A stretch of DNA of 39,367 nt from Muribaculaceae bacterium (GTDB taxonomy: Bacteria; Bacteroidota; Bacteroidia; Bacteroidales; Muribaculaceae), in NCBI GenBank assembly GCA_020026215.1, contig JAHHQT010000007.1, forward strand, positions 1-39,367. The letters run 5' to 3'. The notes under the pieces are model-generated. The model did not search any database. It saw only the letters and a program-made list of their open reading frames with translations, and had not been told where the DNA came from. Shown here piece after piece: positions 1-7,592 of this stretch. Within the stretch, counting starts at the first letter, position 1. The number at the start of each line of letters is the position of its first letter. Position numbers and translations under genes: made by a program.

Positions 1-1
1 C

Positions 2-553
2 TTCTTTGGAAAGATAGCGGAGTTGTCCGACCTCGGAATAAAGATTTATTGGTTCATCGGCAACCATGACATTTGGATTTTCGACTATCTCCCTACCGAA
101 TTGGGTGTGAAGGTGATTGACGGCACTGTCATCAAAGAAATCGCAGGCAAAAAATTCTTCCTAGCTCATGGCGACGGCGTGGGAAACCAAAAATGGACTT
201 TCCGTGCCATGCGTTCCTTATTCAGAAACAAATTTGCTCAATTCCTATATTCAGGCATCCACCCGCGTTGGACCATTCCGTTTGCACACAACTGGTCAAC
301 AAGCAGTCGTGCAAGCGACAAATACCCTACCTATGCCGGGGAAGGCAACGAATATTTGGAGGAATTTGCAAAACATTATAACGGACAGGATATCGACGTG
401 TTTATCTTCGGACACCGCCATATTATGCTCGACAAAGAAATAGCAAGTAATAAAAGACTGATTATCCTAGGCGATTGGATTCATTTCAATTCCTATGCTG
501 TTTTTGACGGCAAGGATATTTGTCTGAAAACATACAATACCGACCCTAAATAA
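2..553 (+). CDS. UDP-2,3-diacylglucosamine diphosphatase-like metallophosphoesterase (5' end missing)
   Basis: This is the C-terminal part of a calcineurin-like metallophosphoesterase; the reading frame is open to the left edge, so the true start lies outside. Visible metal-binding motifs are GNHD (bases 59-70), HGDG (167-178) and GHRH (410-421), in the order and spacing of LpxH-type enzymes. LpxH removes UMP from UDP-2,3-diacylglucosamine to give lipid X in lipid A synthesis at the inner face of the cytoplasmic membrane. Bacteroidetes genomes carry LpxH-like proteins of this type. The family assignment is firm; the exact substrate is inferred from homology. The gene ends at TAA 551-553 and is followed by a long spacer, so it is probably the last gene of its transcript. 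Confidence 0.85.
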   Translation, partial: FFGKIAELSDLGIKIYWFIGNHDIWIFDYLPTELGVKVIDGTVIKEIAGKKFFLAHGDGVGNQKWTFRAMRSLFRNKFAQFLYSGIHPRWTIPFAHNWSTSSRASDKYPTYAGEGNEYLEEFAKHYNGQDIDVFIFGHRHIMLDKEIASNKRLIILGDWIHFNSYAVFDGKDICLKTYNTDPK

Positions 554-706
554 AGTTGAATTAAGTCCGAATAATTTAGTTTTAACTTTTTTTTAACACA
601 GTCCGATATTTGCAACAAAGACATTAAGAAGTTATTAGCCAATAGTTTAGATAATTCAGCAGCCAAGAGAAAAAGTAAAAGAATGTTGCATAACATATAT
701 TTTTAA

Positions 707-737
707 TTGGTCAAGCAAAAAAATAGGGTCATCTTTG
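707..737 (+). promoter_or_regulatory. Candidate promoter for a small transcript
   Basis: TTGG (707-710), a 19-base spacer and CATCTTTG (730-737) match the Bacteroidetes sigma-ABfr consensus TTTG-N19-TAnnTTTG with one mismatch in each box. The predicted start is near base 745. No open reading frame follows before the terminator at 800-831. Confidence 0.4.
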
Positions 738-744
738 TATCACA

Positions 745-831
745 AACCTAAAACAATCTTTTTTACCTTAAAAAAATTATACCTATTGGAAACCTATAAA
801 AGAAGGGACTTTGTGAAAAAGTCCTTTTTTT
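745..831 (+). ncRNA. Candidate small non-coding RNA of about 87 nt
   Basis: The call rests on a promoter-like element 8 bases upstream and a good intrinsic terminator at the 3' end, with no ATG-initiated frame between them. The 5' half is unstructured and A/U-rich. I recognise no known RNA family. The alternative is that only the terminator is real and serves the LpxH-like gene, which would imply a 3' UTR of about 250 nt. Confidence 0.3.
800..831 (+). terminator. Intrinsic terminator
   Basis: GGACTTT (806-812) pairs with AAAGTCC (818-824) around a short GTGAA loop. Flanking A/U pairs extend the stem, and a run of seven or eight T follows directly. It lies on the plus strand, upstream of the ispD promoter box. 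Confidence 0.8.
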
Positions 832-940
832 GTGCCCATACGTGAACAAAGTCGTTTCTGTTTATTTATACTCCCCATCAAGACAACTTTTCATAACATA
901 ATTTTAAATTCTTAAAAACCGAATTTAAAAAGTTATTTCG

Positions 941-948
941 TATATTTG
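941..948 (+). promoter_or_regulatory. ispD promoter -7 box
   Basis: TATATTTG is an exact match to the Bacteroidetes -7 consensus TAnnTTTG and ends 26 bases before the ispD ATG. No clear TTTG -33 box is present at the expected distance. Confidence 0.55.
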
Positions 949-974
949 TTATTTAATAAAAAGAGAAAACGATT

Positions 975-1652
975 ATGCATAAGTACACGATTATAGTAGC
1001 AGGTGGCTCTGGCAGCCGTTTTGGTTCCACAATTCCAAAGCAATTTACACTATTGTGTGGAAAACCTATCTTGATGCACACCATCAATGCGTTCCATAAC
1101 TACGACAAGGACATGAAAATCGTTGTGGCACTTCCTAGTGAACACATCTCTTTATGGAATGACCTCTGTACCCAGTACGATTTCAAAATCAAACACCATA
1201 TCGTTGAAGGCGGGCAAAACCGTTTCGGATCGGTCAAGAACGCCCTCGCATCCATTACTGAAGCCGACGGACTCGTCGCCATTCACGATGGCGCACGCCC
1301 TTTGGTGACACAAAGATGTATTGACGAAGGTTTCAAGACAGCTGAACGATGCGACACCGCCGTACCGACTGTCCCTATCACCGACAGTATCCGTATGCTC
1401 GACCGCAAGGGCAGCCACATGATTGACCGCGACTCTTTGGTAGCCATCCAAACTCCGCAAATCTTCAATCTTCGTCTGCTTAAGACAGCTTATACCACTC
1501 CTTTCAGCCCGACATTTACCGACGACGCTTCTGTTGTCGAATTTCGCGGCACAGAAATTACACTCTATTCCGGGGATTTTGAGAACATCAAAATCACTCA
1601 TCCGACTGATGTTAAAACAGCCGAACTGATTTTGTCAGAACGCAATGAATGA
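975..1652 (+). CDS. ispD: 2-C-methyl-D-erythritol 4-phosphate cytidylyltransferase IspD
   Basis: This 225-residue protein transfers CMP from CTP to MEP in the non-mevalonate isoprenoid pathway, in the cytoplasm. The N-terminal nucleotide-binding loop AGGSGSRFG (residues 9-17) carries Arg15, and Lys22 follows in the PKQF stretch. HDGARP (104-109) and the VPITDSI segment are typical of IspD. Length is normal for the family. The ATG sits 26 bases after a perfect -7 box. The stop overlaps the recG start by 8 bases (1645-1652), so the two are co-transcribed and probably translationally coupled. The pathway supplies undecaprenyl phosphate and quinone side chains. The pairing with recG is a transcriptional unit without an obvious shared function. 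Confidence 0.96.
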   Translation: MHKYTIIVAGGSGSRFGSTIPKQFTLLCGKPILMHTINAFHNYDKDMKIVVALPSEHISLWNDLCTQYDFKIKHHIVEGGQNRFGSVKNALASITEADGLVAIHDGARPLVTQRCIDEGFKTAERCDTAVPTVPITDSIRMLDRKGSHMIDRDSLVAIQTPQIFNLRLLKTAYTTPFSPTFTDDASVVEFRGTEITLYSGDFENIKITHPTDVKTAELILSERNE

Positions 1653-3735
1653 TATTCGGAAACTGGATATAAAATACCTGACCGGCGTAGGACCTAAAAG
1701 AGCGGAATTACTCAACCAACAGTTGAATATTTTCTCTTTCTACGACTTGTTGTATTATTTCCCGTTCCGATATGTGGACAGAAGCCACATTTACCGTATC
1801 AGCGAATTGCGCGGAGACTTGCCCTATATCCAACTGAAAGGACGATTCATTTCATTCAATGCGCAGGGCGAAGGAGCCAAACGCCGTCTTCACTCCTTGT
1901 TTTCCGACGGTTCAGCCACTATTGAAGTGGTATGGTTCAACCGTGTGAAATTCATTACCGACACCTACAAGACAGGCGTAGAATATATTCTGTTCGGCAA
2001 GCCTTCAGTATTCAACGGACACTACAGTCTGGCACACCCTGAAATTGAAGTCTATAAGGACAACAGCCAACCAAGAGGTTTGCGTGGCATCTACAACTTG
2101 ACGGAAGTACTGCGTAACCGCGGATTCTCGTCAAAACTCATACAGACTTTGGTCAGCAATGTGTTCGAGAAAGTGAAAAGCATTCCCGAGACTTTACCAC
2201 AGGATATCATCGACCGCTATCATCTGATGCCGTTGTATGAATCATTGGTTAATATCCATTCGCCCGAATCCATTGACAAACTACAACGCGCACAACTCCG
2301 CTTGAAATTCGAGGAACTGTTCATGATTGAATTGAACATTCTCCGCTATGCCCAAGCACGCAATAATAAAATCAAAGGATTCGTCTTCTCACGTATCGGC
2401 GAATATTTCAATAATTTCTATAACAATGTCCTCCCCTTCCCGCTTACAGGCGCACAGAAACGTGTTTTGCGCGAAATACGTACTGATGTAGGCAGTGGAC
2501 GACAAATGAACCGTCTGTTGCAGGGAGACGTTGGCAGTGGCAAAACCATAGTTGCCATGATGACTGCCCTGATGGCTGCCGACAACGGATTCCAGACTTG
2601 TCTGATGGCTCCTACTGAAATTTTAGCAACCCAGCACTATGAATCTTTGAGTGAAATGGGAGCTAAAATCGGCTTGCGTGTAGAATTACTGACAGGTTCT
2701 ACCCGTAAGGCAAAACGCGAAGACATCAATGAAGGTCTTTTGGACGGAAGTATCCATATTCTGATTGGTACGCATGCCGTCATTGAAGACAATGTCAATT
2801 TCAAGAATTTGGGCATGGTCATCATTGATGAACAGCACCGTTTTGGTGTGGCGCAACGTGCCAAACTCTGGAAGAAAAGCCAGATGCCGCCTCACATTCT
2901 TGTTATGACTGCCACCCCGATTCCCCGTACGTTGGCAATGACCGTTTACGGCGATTTAGAGGTGTCTGTTATCGATGAACTTCCACCGGGAAGAAAACCA
3001 GTAACGACAACGCTGATGTACGAAAATAACCGCGAATTAGTCAACCGTAAGATATATAATGAAATTGCGGCTGGACGACAAGTCTATGTCGTTTATCCTT
3101 TAATCCAAGAGAACGAAAAACTGGATTTGAAGAATCTGGAGGACGGTTATGAGTATATCTGCAATACCTTTCCTCAATTCAAGGTCAGTTTTATCCACGG
3201 CAAGATGAAACCAACGGAAAAGGAATACCAGATGCAGTTATTTGTATGCGCCAAGACACAAATCCTGGTGGCTACCACCGTGATTGAAGTCGGTGTGAAT
3301 GTCCCGAATGCCTCCATGATGATTATCGAGAATGCCGAACGTTTTGGCTTGTCACAGTTGCATCAGTTGCGTGGCCGTGTAGGTCGTGGAGCAGAACAGT
3401 CCTACTGTATTCTAATGTCGAAGCCTAACATTGCGAAAGACACACGCCGCAGACTGGAAATCATGACCGAGTCAAACGACGGATTCAAAATTGCTGAAGC
3501 AGATATGCAGTTGCGTGGTCCGGGTGACATAGAAGGCACACAACAAAGCGGTATTGCCTTTAATATGCGCATAGCCAATCTGGCAACCGACGGCATTATC
3601 CTAAATATGGCTCGTGAAGGTGCTGAAAGTATCCTTGAAAACGACCCGGATTTGACCAGCCCTGTCAACAGTATTCTTGTAAGGGAACTACATTTCCATT
3701 TTGACAAGACTATCAATTGGAGCAGAATCAGCTAA
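1645..3735 (+). CDS. recG: ATP-dependent DNA helicase RecG
   Basis: RecG is the 3'-5' branch-migrating helicase that remodels stalled replication forks and recombination intermediates. The 696-residue product has the expected parts: an N-terminal helix-hairpin-helix-like GVGPKRA segment, an OB-fold wedge domain (roughly residues 50-150), Walker A GDVGSGKT (about 294-301), the RecG-type motif II DEQH (about 395-398), ATPIPRT, and the QLRGRVGRG motif VI in the second helicase lobe. Length is standard. The ATG lies inside the end of ispD. Nothing is missing or truncated. The HD-domain gene follows 42 bases later on the same strand without a clear terminator between them. Confidence 0.97.
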   Translation: MNDIRKLDIKYLTGVGPKRAELLNQQLNIFSFYDLLYYFPFRYVDRSHIYRISELRGDLPYIQLKGRFISFNAQGEGAKRRLHSLFSDGSATIEVVWFNRVKFITDTYKTGVEYILFGKPSVFNGHYSLAHPEIEVYKDNSQPRGLRGIYNLTEVLRNRGFSSKLIQTLVSNVFEKVKSIPETLPQDIIDRYHLMPLYESLVNIHSPESIDKLQRAQLRLKFEELFMIELNILRYAQARNNKIKGFVFSRIGEYFNNFYNNVLPFPLTGAQKRVLREIRTDVGSGRQMNRLLQGDVGSGKTIVAMMTALMAADNGFQTCLMAPTEILATQHYESLSEMGAKIGLRVELLTGSTRKAKREDINEGLLDGSIHILIGTHAVIEDNVNFKNLGMVIIDEQHRFGVAQRAKLWKKSQMPPHILVMTATPIPRTLAMTVYGDLEVSVIDELPPGRKPVTTTLMYENNRELVNRKIYNEIAAGRQVYVVYPLIQENEKLDLKNLEDGYEYICNTFPQFKVSFIHGKMKPTEKEYQMQLFVCAKTQILVATTVIEVGVNVPNASMMIIENAERFGLSQLHQLRGRVGRGAEQSYCILMSKPNIAKDTRRRLEIMTESNDGFKIAEADMQLRGPGDIEGTQQSGIAFNMRIANLATDGIILNMAREGAESILENDPDLTSPVNSILVRELHFHFDKTINWSRIS

Positions 3736-3777
3736 TCAGCGGTTCTGAAGCATATCATTCACTATAAATTTATCACT

Positions 3778-4197
3778 ATGATCGAATTGGCATTGGCTAT
3801 TGCGATGAAAGCTCATCAAGGACAGAAAGACAAGGCTGGTACGCCTTATATTTTTCACCCGATTAGAGTTGCCGAACGCTGCCACACCACAGAAGAAAAG
3901 ATTGTAGCTTTGTTGCACGATGTGATAGAAGACACTTCTGTCACACCCGAATTTCTATTGGAAAAGGGATTCTCCCAAGAGATTGTAGAAGGAGTGTTGT
4001 CAGTCACACGCAAGGCTGGAGAAACCTACGAAGAATTTGTGGTACGTGCGAGCCACAACAAAATCGGCAAACAGGTCAAGATTCATGACTTGGAAGACAA
4101 TATGGATATCCGACGTCTGAAAACCATTACCGACGAGGACAAGCAACGCCTTGAAAAATATCTGAAAGCATACCGATTTTTGACAAAAAGCGAATAA
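3778..4197 (+). CDS. Small HD-domain hydrolase, MESH1/SpoT-hydrolase-like
   Basis: This 139-residue single-domain protein has the metal-binding pattern of the HD superfamily: His27 in the PYIFHP segment, His47-Asp48 in LLHDVIEDT, Glu51-Asp52, and Asp104 in KIHDLEDN. The N-terminal AxxAHxGQxDKAGxPY pattern and this last motif are those of RelA/SpoT hydrolase domains, and especially of short stand-alone enzymes (MESH1-type) that remove the 3' pyrophosphate of (p)ppGpp. No synthetase, TGS or ACT domain is present. (p)ppGpp hydrolysis is inferred; another nucleotide (MESH1 also acts on NADPH) cannot be excluded. It lies 42 bases after recG and may share its transcript. Confidence 0.8.
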   Translation: MIELALAIAMKAHQGQKDKAGTPYIFHPIRVAERCHTTEEKIVALLHDVIEDTSVTPEFLLEKGFSQEIVEGVLSVTRKAGETYEEFVVRASHNKIGKQVKIHDLEDNMDIRRLKTITDEDKQRLEKYLKAYRFLTKSE

Positions 4198-4218
4198 ACC
4201 ATTGAAAATACACAATTT

Positions 4219-4229
4219 CCCCCCCCCCC
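4219..4229. repeat. Poly-C tract (C11)
   Basis: Eleven consecutive C residues lie 22 bases after the stop of the HD-domain gene, between convergent genes. The surroundings are AT-rich, so the tract is conspicuous. It is far from any start codon or promoter. Confidence 0.9.
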
Positions 4230-4368
4230 ATTTACAAAGGCTTCAACTTCATTTCCTTAAAGAATTTACGCAGTATGCGTACTCCTATAGGATATAATCA
4301 ATTCTCAAAGCGATAAAGCCCTACTCCTCCCTGTATCCCAACGAAAACTAAAAACAAGGGCATAAAAA

Positions 4369-4399
4369 AAGCGAACAAACCATGAAGATTTGTTCGCTT
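4369..4399 (-). terminator. Terminator of the ribosomal protein super-operon
   Basis: AAGCGAACAAA (4369-4379) and TTTGTTCGCTT (4389-4399) form a perfect 11-bp stem with a 9-base loop. Read on the minus strand it is followed by seven T (complement of 4364-4370). It starts 22 bases after the rplQ stop. On the plus strand there is no T run, so it is one-directional. Confidence 0.93.
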
Positions 4400-4421
4400 C
4401 GATATGATCAAAATCTTTAGA

Positions 4422-4898
4422 TTATTCTGCAGATTTTTCTTCAGTAGCCTTTGTTTCTTGTGCTGGAACTTCTGCTTTAGGAGCTGCTTTACGAGAACGG
4501 CGAGTACGAGTTGCTTTCTTAGCTGTCTTAGCCATGTTGTCATTAAAGTCAACTAGCTCAATGAAGCAAGTTTTAGCATTGTCACCAAGACGAGTACCAG
4601 TTTTGATGATACGAGTGTATCCACCTTGACGGTCTGCAATCTTAGTTGCAATTACTTGAAACAATTCGTTAACAGCAACTTTATTCTGCAAGTAGCTAAA
4701 TACTACACGGCGAGAATTAGTTGTATCTTCTTTAGCACGATTAATGATAGGTTCAGCAAAAATACGTAATGCTTTAGCCTTAGCGACTGTAGTGAAAATT
4801 CTCTTGTGCATGATTAGCGAAATAGTCATATTCGCCAACATTGCGTCAAGATGAGCTTTCTTACGGCCTAAATGGTTTACTTTTTTATTATGTCTCAT
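4422..4898 (-). CDS. rplQ: 50S ribosomal protein L17
   Basis: L17 lies near the peptide exit region of the large subunit. The first about 115 residues are the conserved domain, opening with MRHNKKVNHLGRKKAHL and containing the RIIKTGTRLGDNA segment. The product is 158 residues, longer than the about 120 of many bacteria, because of a low-complexity tail rich in Lys, Ala, Glu and Thr that is common in Bacteroidetes. It is the last gene of the super-operon: rpoA ends 5 bases upstream and the terminator follows 22 bases after the stop. No Shine-Dalgarno sequence precedes the ATG. Confidence 0.97.
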   Translation of the reverse strand: MRHNKKVNHLGRKKAHLDAMLANMTISLIMHKRIFTTVAKAKALRIFAEPIINRAKEDTTNSRRVVFSYLQNKVAVNELFQVIATKIADRQGGYTRIIKTGTRLGDNAKTCFIELVDFNDNMAKTAKKATRTRRSRKAAPKAEVPAQETKATEEKSAE

Positions 4899-4903
4899 CG
4901 TTT

Positions 4904-5899
4904 TTATTCTTTATCTAATTTATACTTTGAAATATCCATTCCGAACGACAAATTCAAACCGGCAAGCAATTCTTCAAGCTCAGTAAGAGACTTCTTACCG
5001 AAGTTGCGGAATTTAAGCAAGTCTGTTTTGTTGAATTGTACCAATTCGCCAAGTGTTTCCACTTCTGCACTCTTCAAACAGTTAAGTGCGCGAACTGATA
5101 GGTCCATATCAACAAGTTTTGATTTAAGAAGTTGACGCATGTGCAATACTTCTTCATCAAATTCCTCGTTGCCATCATTTTCAGTTGTTTCAAGAGTGAT
5201 TTTTTCATCTGAGAACAACATGAAGTGATAGATAAGGATTTTTGCTGCTTCTTTCAAAGCATCCTTCGGATGAATAGATCCGTCAGTAGTAATCTCAAAT
5301 ACAAGTTTTTCGTAGTCAGTCTTCTGCTCGACACGATAGTTTTCAACTGCATATTTGACATTGATAATCGGCGTATAAATAGAGTCGATGGCAATCACGT
5401 CAACCGCATCGGTAGGAGTAACGTTTTCGTCAGCTGGAACGTATCCTCTACCTTTATTAATTGTGAAATCAATCGAGAATGAAGCGACAGTTGGATCTAA
5501 ATGGCAAATAACCAAATCCGGATTTAGTACTTCAAAACCAGAAAGTTCCTTGCCTAAATCACCGGCCGTCAAGACTTCTTTACCTGATACGTTCAAATGT
5601 CCTGTGGTAGGTTCATCGGTTTCAACAATGTGTTTAAACCTTACTTTCTTCAAGTTAAGGATGATATTTGTTACATCCTCGATTACACCAGGGATGGTTG
5701 CAAACTCGTGCTTCACTCCGTCAATACGGATTGAAGAGATAGCATAACCCTCGAGTGAAGAAAGCAGAATTCTTCGCAAAGCGTTACCTACAGTAACACC
5801 GTATCCAGGTTCCAAAGGACGGAACTCGAATTTGCCGAAGTGGTTGTCTGCCTCGAGCATTAATACTTTATCAGGTTTCTGAAATGCTAAAATAGCCAT
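4904..5899 (-). CDS. rpoA: DNA-directed RNA polymerase subunit alpha
   Basis: The alpha subunit (331 residues) dimerises to start RNA polymerase assembly. The N-terminal domain shows the GYGVTVGNALRRILLSSLEG stretch that forms the dimer interface. A flexible acidic linker follows near residue 230, then a C-terminal domain with the LSVRALNCLK and FGKKSLTEL segments, which contact DNA and regulators in other bacteria. Length is normal. The order rpsM-rpsK-rpsD-rpoA-rplQ is the usual alpha operon. The gap to rpsD is 16 bases. Confidence 0.98.
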   Translation of the reverse strand: MAILAFQKPDKVLMLEADNHFGKFEFRPLEPGYGVTVGNALRRILLSSLEGYAISSIRIDGVKHEFATIPGVIEDVTNIILNLKKVRFKHIVETDEPTTGHLNVSGKEVLTAGDLGKELSGFEVLNPDLVICHLDPTVASFSIDFTINKGRGYVPADENVTPTDAVDVIAIDSIYTPIINVKYAVENYRVEQKTDYEKLVFEITTDGSIHPKDALKEAAKILIYHFMLFSDEKITLETTENDGNEEFDEEVLHMRQLLKSKLVDMDLSVRALNCLKSAEVETLGELVQFNKTDLLKFRNFGKKSLTELEELLAGLNLSFGMDISKYKLDKE

Positions 5900-5915
5900 G
5901 GATATTTACAATTTA

Positions 5916-6521
5916 TTATTTAGAATACAACTCGACGATTGACTGTTCTTTGATATTTTCTGGAATATCTTCTCTTTGAGGCAAGTGGAGCAATTTACCA
6001 CCTTTTACACTTTCATCCCATTCCAACCATGGATATTTGCTGTGGTTGAAACCAGCCAAAGCATCAGCGATAACTTCTAGCGATTTAGATTTTTCGCGAA
6101 CAGCTACCACATCACCAGGTTTAACTGAATATGAAGGAATGTTCAAAACTTTACCGTTTACTACGATGTGACGGTGAGTAACCAATTGACGTGCAGCAGC
6201 ACGAGTAGGTGCTATGCCCAAACGATAAACAACGTTGTCAAGGCGTGCTTCCAATAATTGAAGAAGAATTTCACCGGTAATACCTTTTGTACGGTCTGCT
6301 TTAGCAAACAAGTTACGGAATTGTTTTTCCAATACACCGTAAGTATATTTAGCTTTTTGCTTTTCGCACAATTGATTGCCGTATTCAGATTGTTTTCTTC
6401 TTCTGTTGGCGCCATGTTGACCCGGGGCATAATTTTTCTTAGCGAGTACTTTATCTTCACCGAAGATAGGTTCGCCGAATTTTCTTGCAATTCTTGTTTT
6501 AGGTCCGGTATATCTTGCCAT
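5916..6521 (-). CDS. rpsD: 30S ribosomal protein S4 (zinc-free type)
   Basis: S4 (201 residues) is a primary 16S rRNA-binding protein that starts assembly of the small-subunit body. The start MARYTGPKTRIARKFG is typical, but the N-terminal zinc cysteines of C+ forms are absent (Thr and Ala stand in their places), so this is a C- protein. The S4 RNA-binding domain (LEARLDNVVYRLG...RQLVTHRHIVVNG) sits at about residues 90-155. The gene is preceded by an unusual 128-base spacer with a foldable leader. S4 is a translational autoregulator in E. coli and Bacillus, so this spacer is a candidate site for feedback control. Confidence 0.98.
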   Translation of the reverse strand: MARYTGPKTRIARKFGEPIFGEDKVLAKKNYAPGQHGANRRRKQSEYGNQLCEKQKAKYTYGVLEKQFRNLFAKADRTKGITGEILLQLLEARLDNVVYRLGIAPTRAAARQLVTHRHIVVNGKVLNIPSYSVKPGDVVAVREKSKSLEVIADALAGFNHSKYPWLEWDESVKGGKLLHLPQREDIPENIKEQSIVELYSK

Positions 6522-6556
6522 TTCTAATACTTTTAATAATAATTAAAGTTGAATAC

Positions 6557-6626
6557 GAATCTTCTTAGTGCAGCCGCGATTGCAGAGAGGTGGTTGATTG
6601 CAATCTAAATTCACATCAAAAGATTC
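6557..6626 (-). promoter_or_regulatory. Foldable leader ahead of rpsD, possible S4 autoregulatory site
   Basis: In the rpsK-rpsD spacer, GAATCTT and AAGATTC (plus-strand 6557-6563 and 6620-6626) can pair as an outer 7-bp stem. Inside it, GATTGC (6578-6583) and GCAATC (6600-6605) can form a 6-bp stem. The element ends 35 bases before the rpsD ATG. Most other spacers in the operon are 2-60 bases, so this one is probably retained for a reason. The role is inferred. Confidence 0.4.
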
Positions 6627-6649
6627 TTTGTTAAAATAATTTTGAGTGA

Positions 6650-7039
6650 TTATACTCTTCTTCTCTTAGGAGGGCGACATCCATTATGTGGAAGTGGAGT
6701 AACGTCAATGATTTCTGTTACTTCGATTCCAGCACCATGAACTGTTCTGATAGCTGATTCACGTCCATTACCCGGTCCTTTAACGTAAGCTTTAACTTTA
6801 CGCAATCCTAGATCGAAAGCAACTTTCGCACAATCTTGAGCAGCCATTTGCGCTGCATACGGTGTGTTCTTTTTAGAACCTCTGAACCCCATTTTACCGG
6901 CGCTTGACCAAGAAATTACTTGACCTTCGCTGTTAGCGAGGCACACAATAATGTTATTGAAAGATGAGTGTACATGAAGTTGACCTACGCCGTCAACTTT
7001 AACGTTTCTCTTCTTTGCTGCGACTGTTTTTTTTGCCAT
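6650..7039 (-). CDS. rpsK: 30S ribosomal protein S11
   Basis: S11 (129 residues) sits on the platform of the small subunit, near the Shine-Dalgarno/anti-Shine-Dalgarno helix in the mRNA exit region. The sequence shows the family core: HVHSSFNNIIVCLAN, the SSAGKMGFRGSKKNTPYAAQ segment and the C-terminal DVTPLPHNGCRPPKRRRV with its very basic end. Length is normal. It starts 9 bases after rpsM and is followed by the long rpsD leader. No Shine-Dalgarno sequence is visible, as is usual in Bacteroidetes. Confidence 0.98.
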   Translation of the reverse strand: MAKKTVAAKKRNVKVDGVGQLHVHSSFNNIIVCLANSEGQVISWSSAGKMGFRGSKKNTPYAAQMAAQDCAKVAFDLGLRKVKAYVKGPGNGRESAIRTVHGAGIEVTEIIDVTPLPHNGCRPPKRRRV

Positions 7040-7048
7040 ACTTTAATC

Positions 7049-7429
7049 TTATTTAGTAGCTTTTTTCTTATTAGCAACTGTTTTCTTACGACCCTTACGA
7101 GTACGTGCGTTGTTTTTAGTACTTTGACCGCGAACAGGTAAACCGTTACGGTGACGGATGCCACGATAGCAACCGATATCCATCAAACGTTTGATGTTCA
7201 ATTGGATTTCACTACGAAGATCACCTTCTACTTTGAAATTAGCACCGATGACTTCACGAACTGCTGCAGCTTGTGCGTCAGTCCAATCCTGTACTTTAAT
7301 ATTTTTGTCTACGCCTGCTTTTGCCAAGATTGTATTGGCTGCGCTGCGACCGATGCCAAAGATATAAGTCAGGGCAATTTCTCCTCTCTTATTTTGTGGT
7401 AAGTCTACACCAACAATTCTTACTGCCAT
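7049..7429 (-). CDS. rpsM: 30S ribosomal protein S13
   Basis: S13 (126 residues) is in the head of the small subunit and forms bridges to the large subunit. The N-terminus MAVRIVGVDLPQNKRGEIALTYIFGIG and the basic GIRHRNGLPVRGQSTKNNARTRKG tail, which contacts the P-site tRNA, are characteristic. Length is normal. It follows rpmJ by 34 bases and opens the alpha-operon section of the cluster. Confidence 0.98.
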   Translation of the reverse strand: MAVRIVGVDLPQNKRGEIALTYIFGIGRSAANTILAKAGVDKNIKVQDWTDAQAAAVREVIGANFKVEGDLRSEIQLNIKRLMDIGCYRGIRHRNGLPVRGQSTKNNARTRKGRKKTVANKKKATK

Positions 7430-7463
7430 AAACTATAATAATTTTTTTCGCAAAAATAATAAA

Positions 7464-7580
7464 TTATCCTTGACGTTGTTTTAACTTAGGGTTTTTCTTG
7501 TTAATTACATATACGCGTCCTTTTCTTCTAACAATCTTGCTATCCGGAGTGCGCTTTTTAACTGATGCTCTTACTTTCAT
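7464..7580 (-). CDS. rpmJ: 50S ribosomal protein L36 (cysteine-free form)
   Basis: This 38-residue gene was found by reading the minus strand between infA and rpsM. It begins MKVRASVKKRTPDSKIVRRK and ends NPKLKQRQG, the unmistakable L36 ends. The Cys/Cys/Cys/His zinc site of C+ L36 proteins is replaced: RTPDSK takes the place of the first cysteine pair and there is no cysteine in the protein. It is therefore a zinc-independent C- form. It lies 12 bases after infA and 34 before rpsM, the usual position. Confidence 0.96.
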   Translation of the reverse strand: MKVRASVKKRTPDSKIVRRKGRVYVINKKNPKLKQRQG

Positions 7581-7592
7581 ATCGTTTTTTTT

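Larger units (their letters stand above)
554..974. other. Intergenic region between the LpxH-like gene and ispD
   Basis: This 421-base AT-rich spacer has no convincing protein gene. It holds a promoter-like pair of boxes (707-737), a hairpin terminator (800-831) and a perfect -7 box just ahead of ispD (941-948). The first 150 bases (554-700) show only A/T runs and one weak -7-like match, GATATTTG near 604-611, which I do not call a promoter. Confidence 0.6.

Noticed and set aside
602..612. GATATTTG as a second promoter in the spacer before ispD
   Set aside because: It has one mismatch in the -7 box and no -33 partner; the 707-737 element is better.
493..696. A 67-codon minus-strand frame over the end of the LpxH-like gene
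   Set aside because: It overlaps a conserved gene antisense, and its remainder lies in low-complexity AT-rich DNA.
4267..4281. Small palindrome TACGCA-GTA-TGCGTA
   Set aside because: The loop is only 3 bases, no T run follows and it is not near a start; probably chance.
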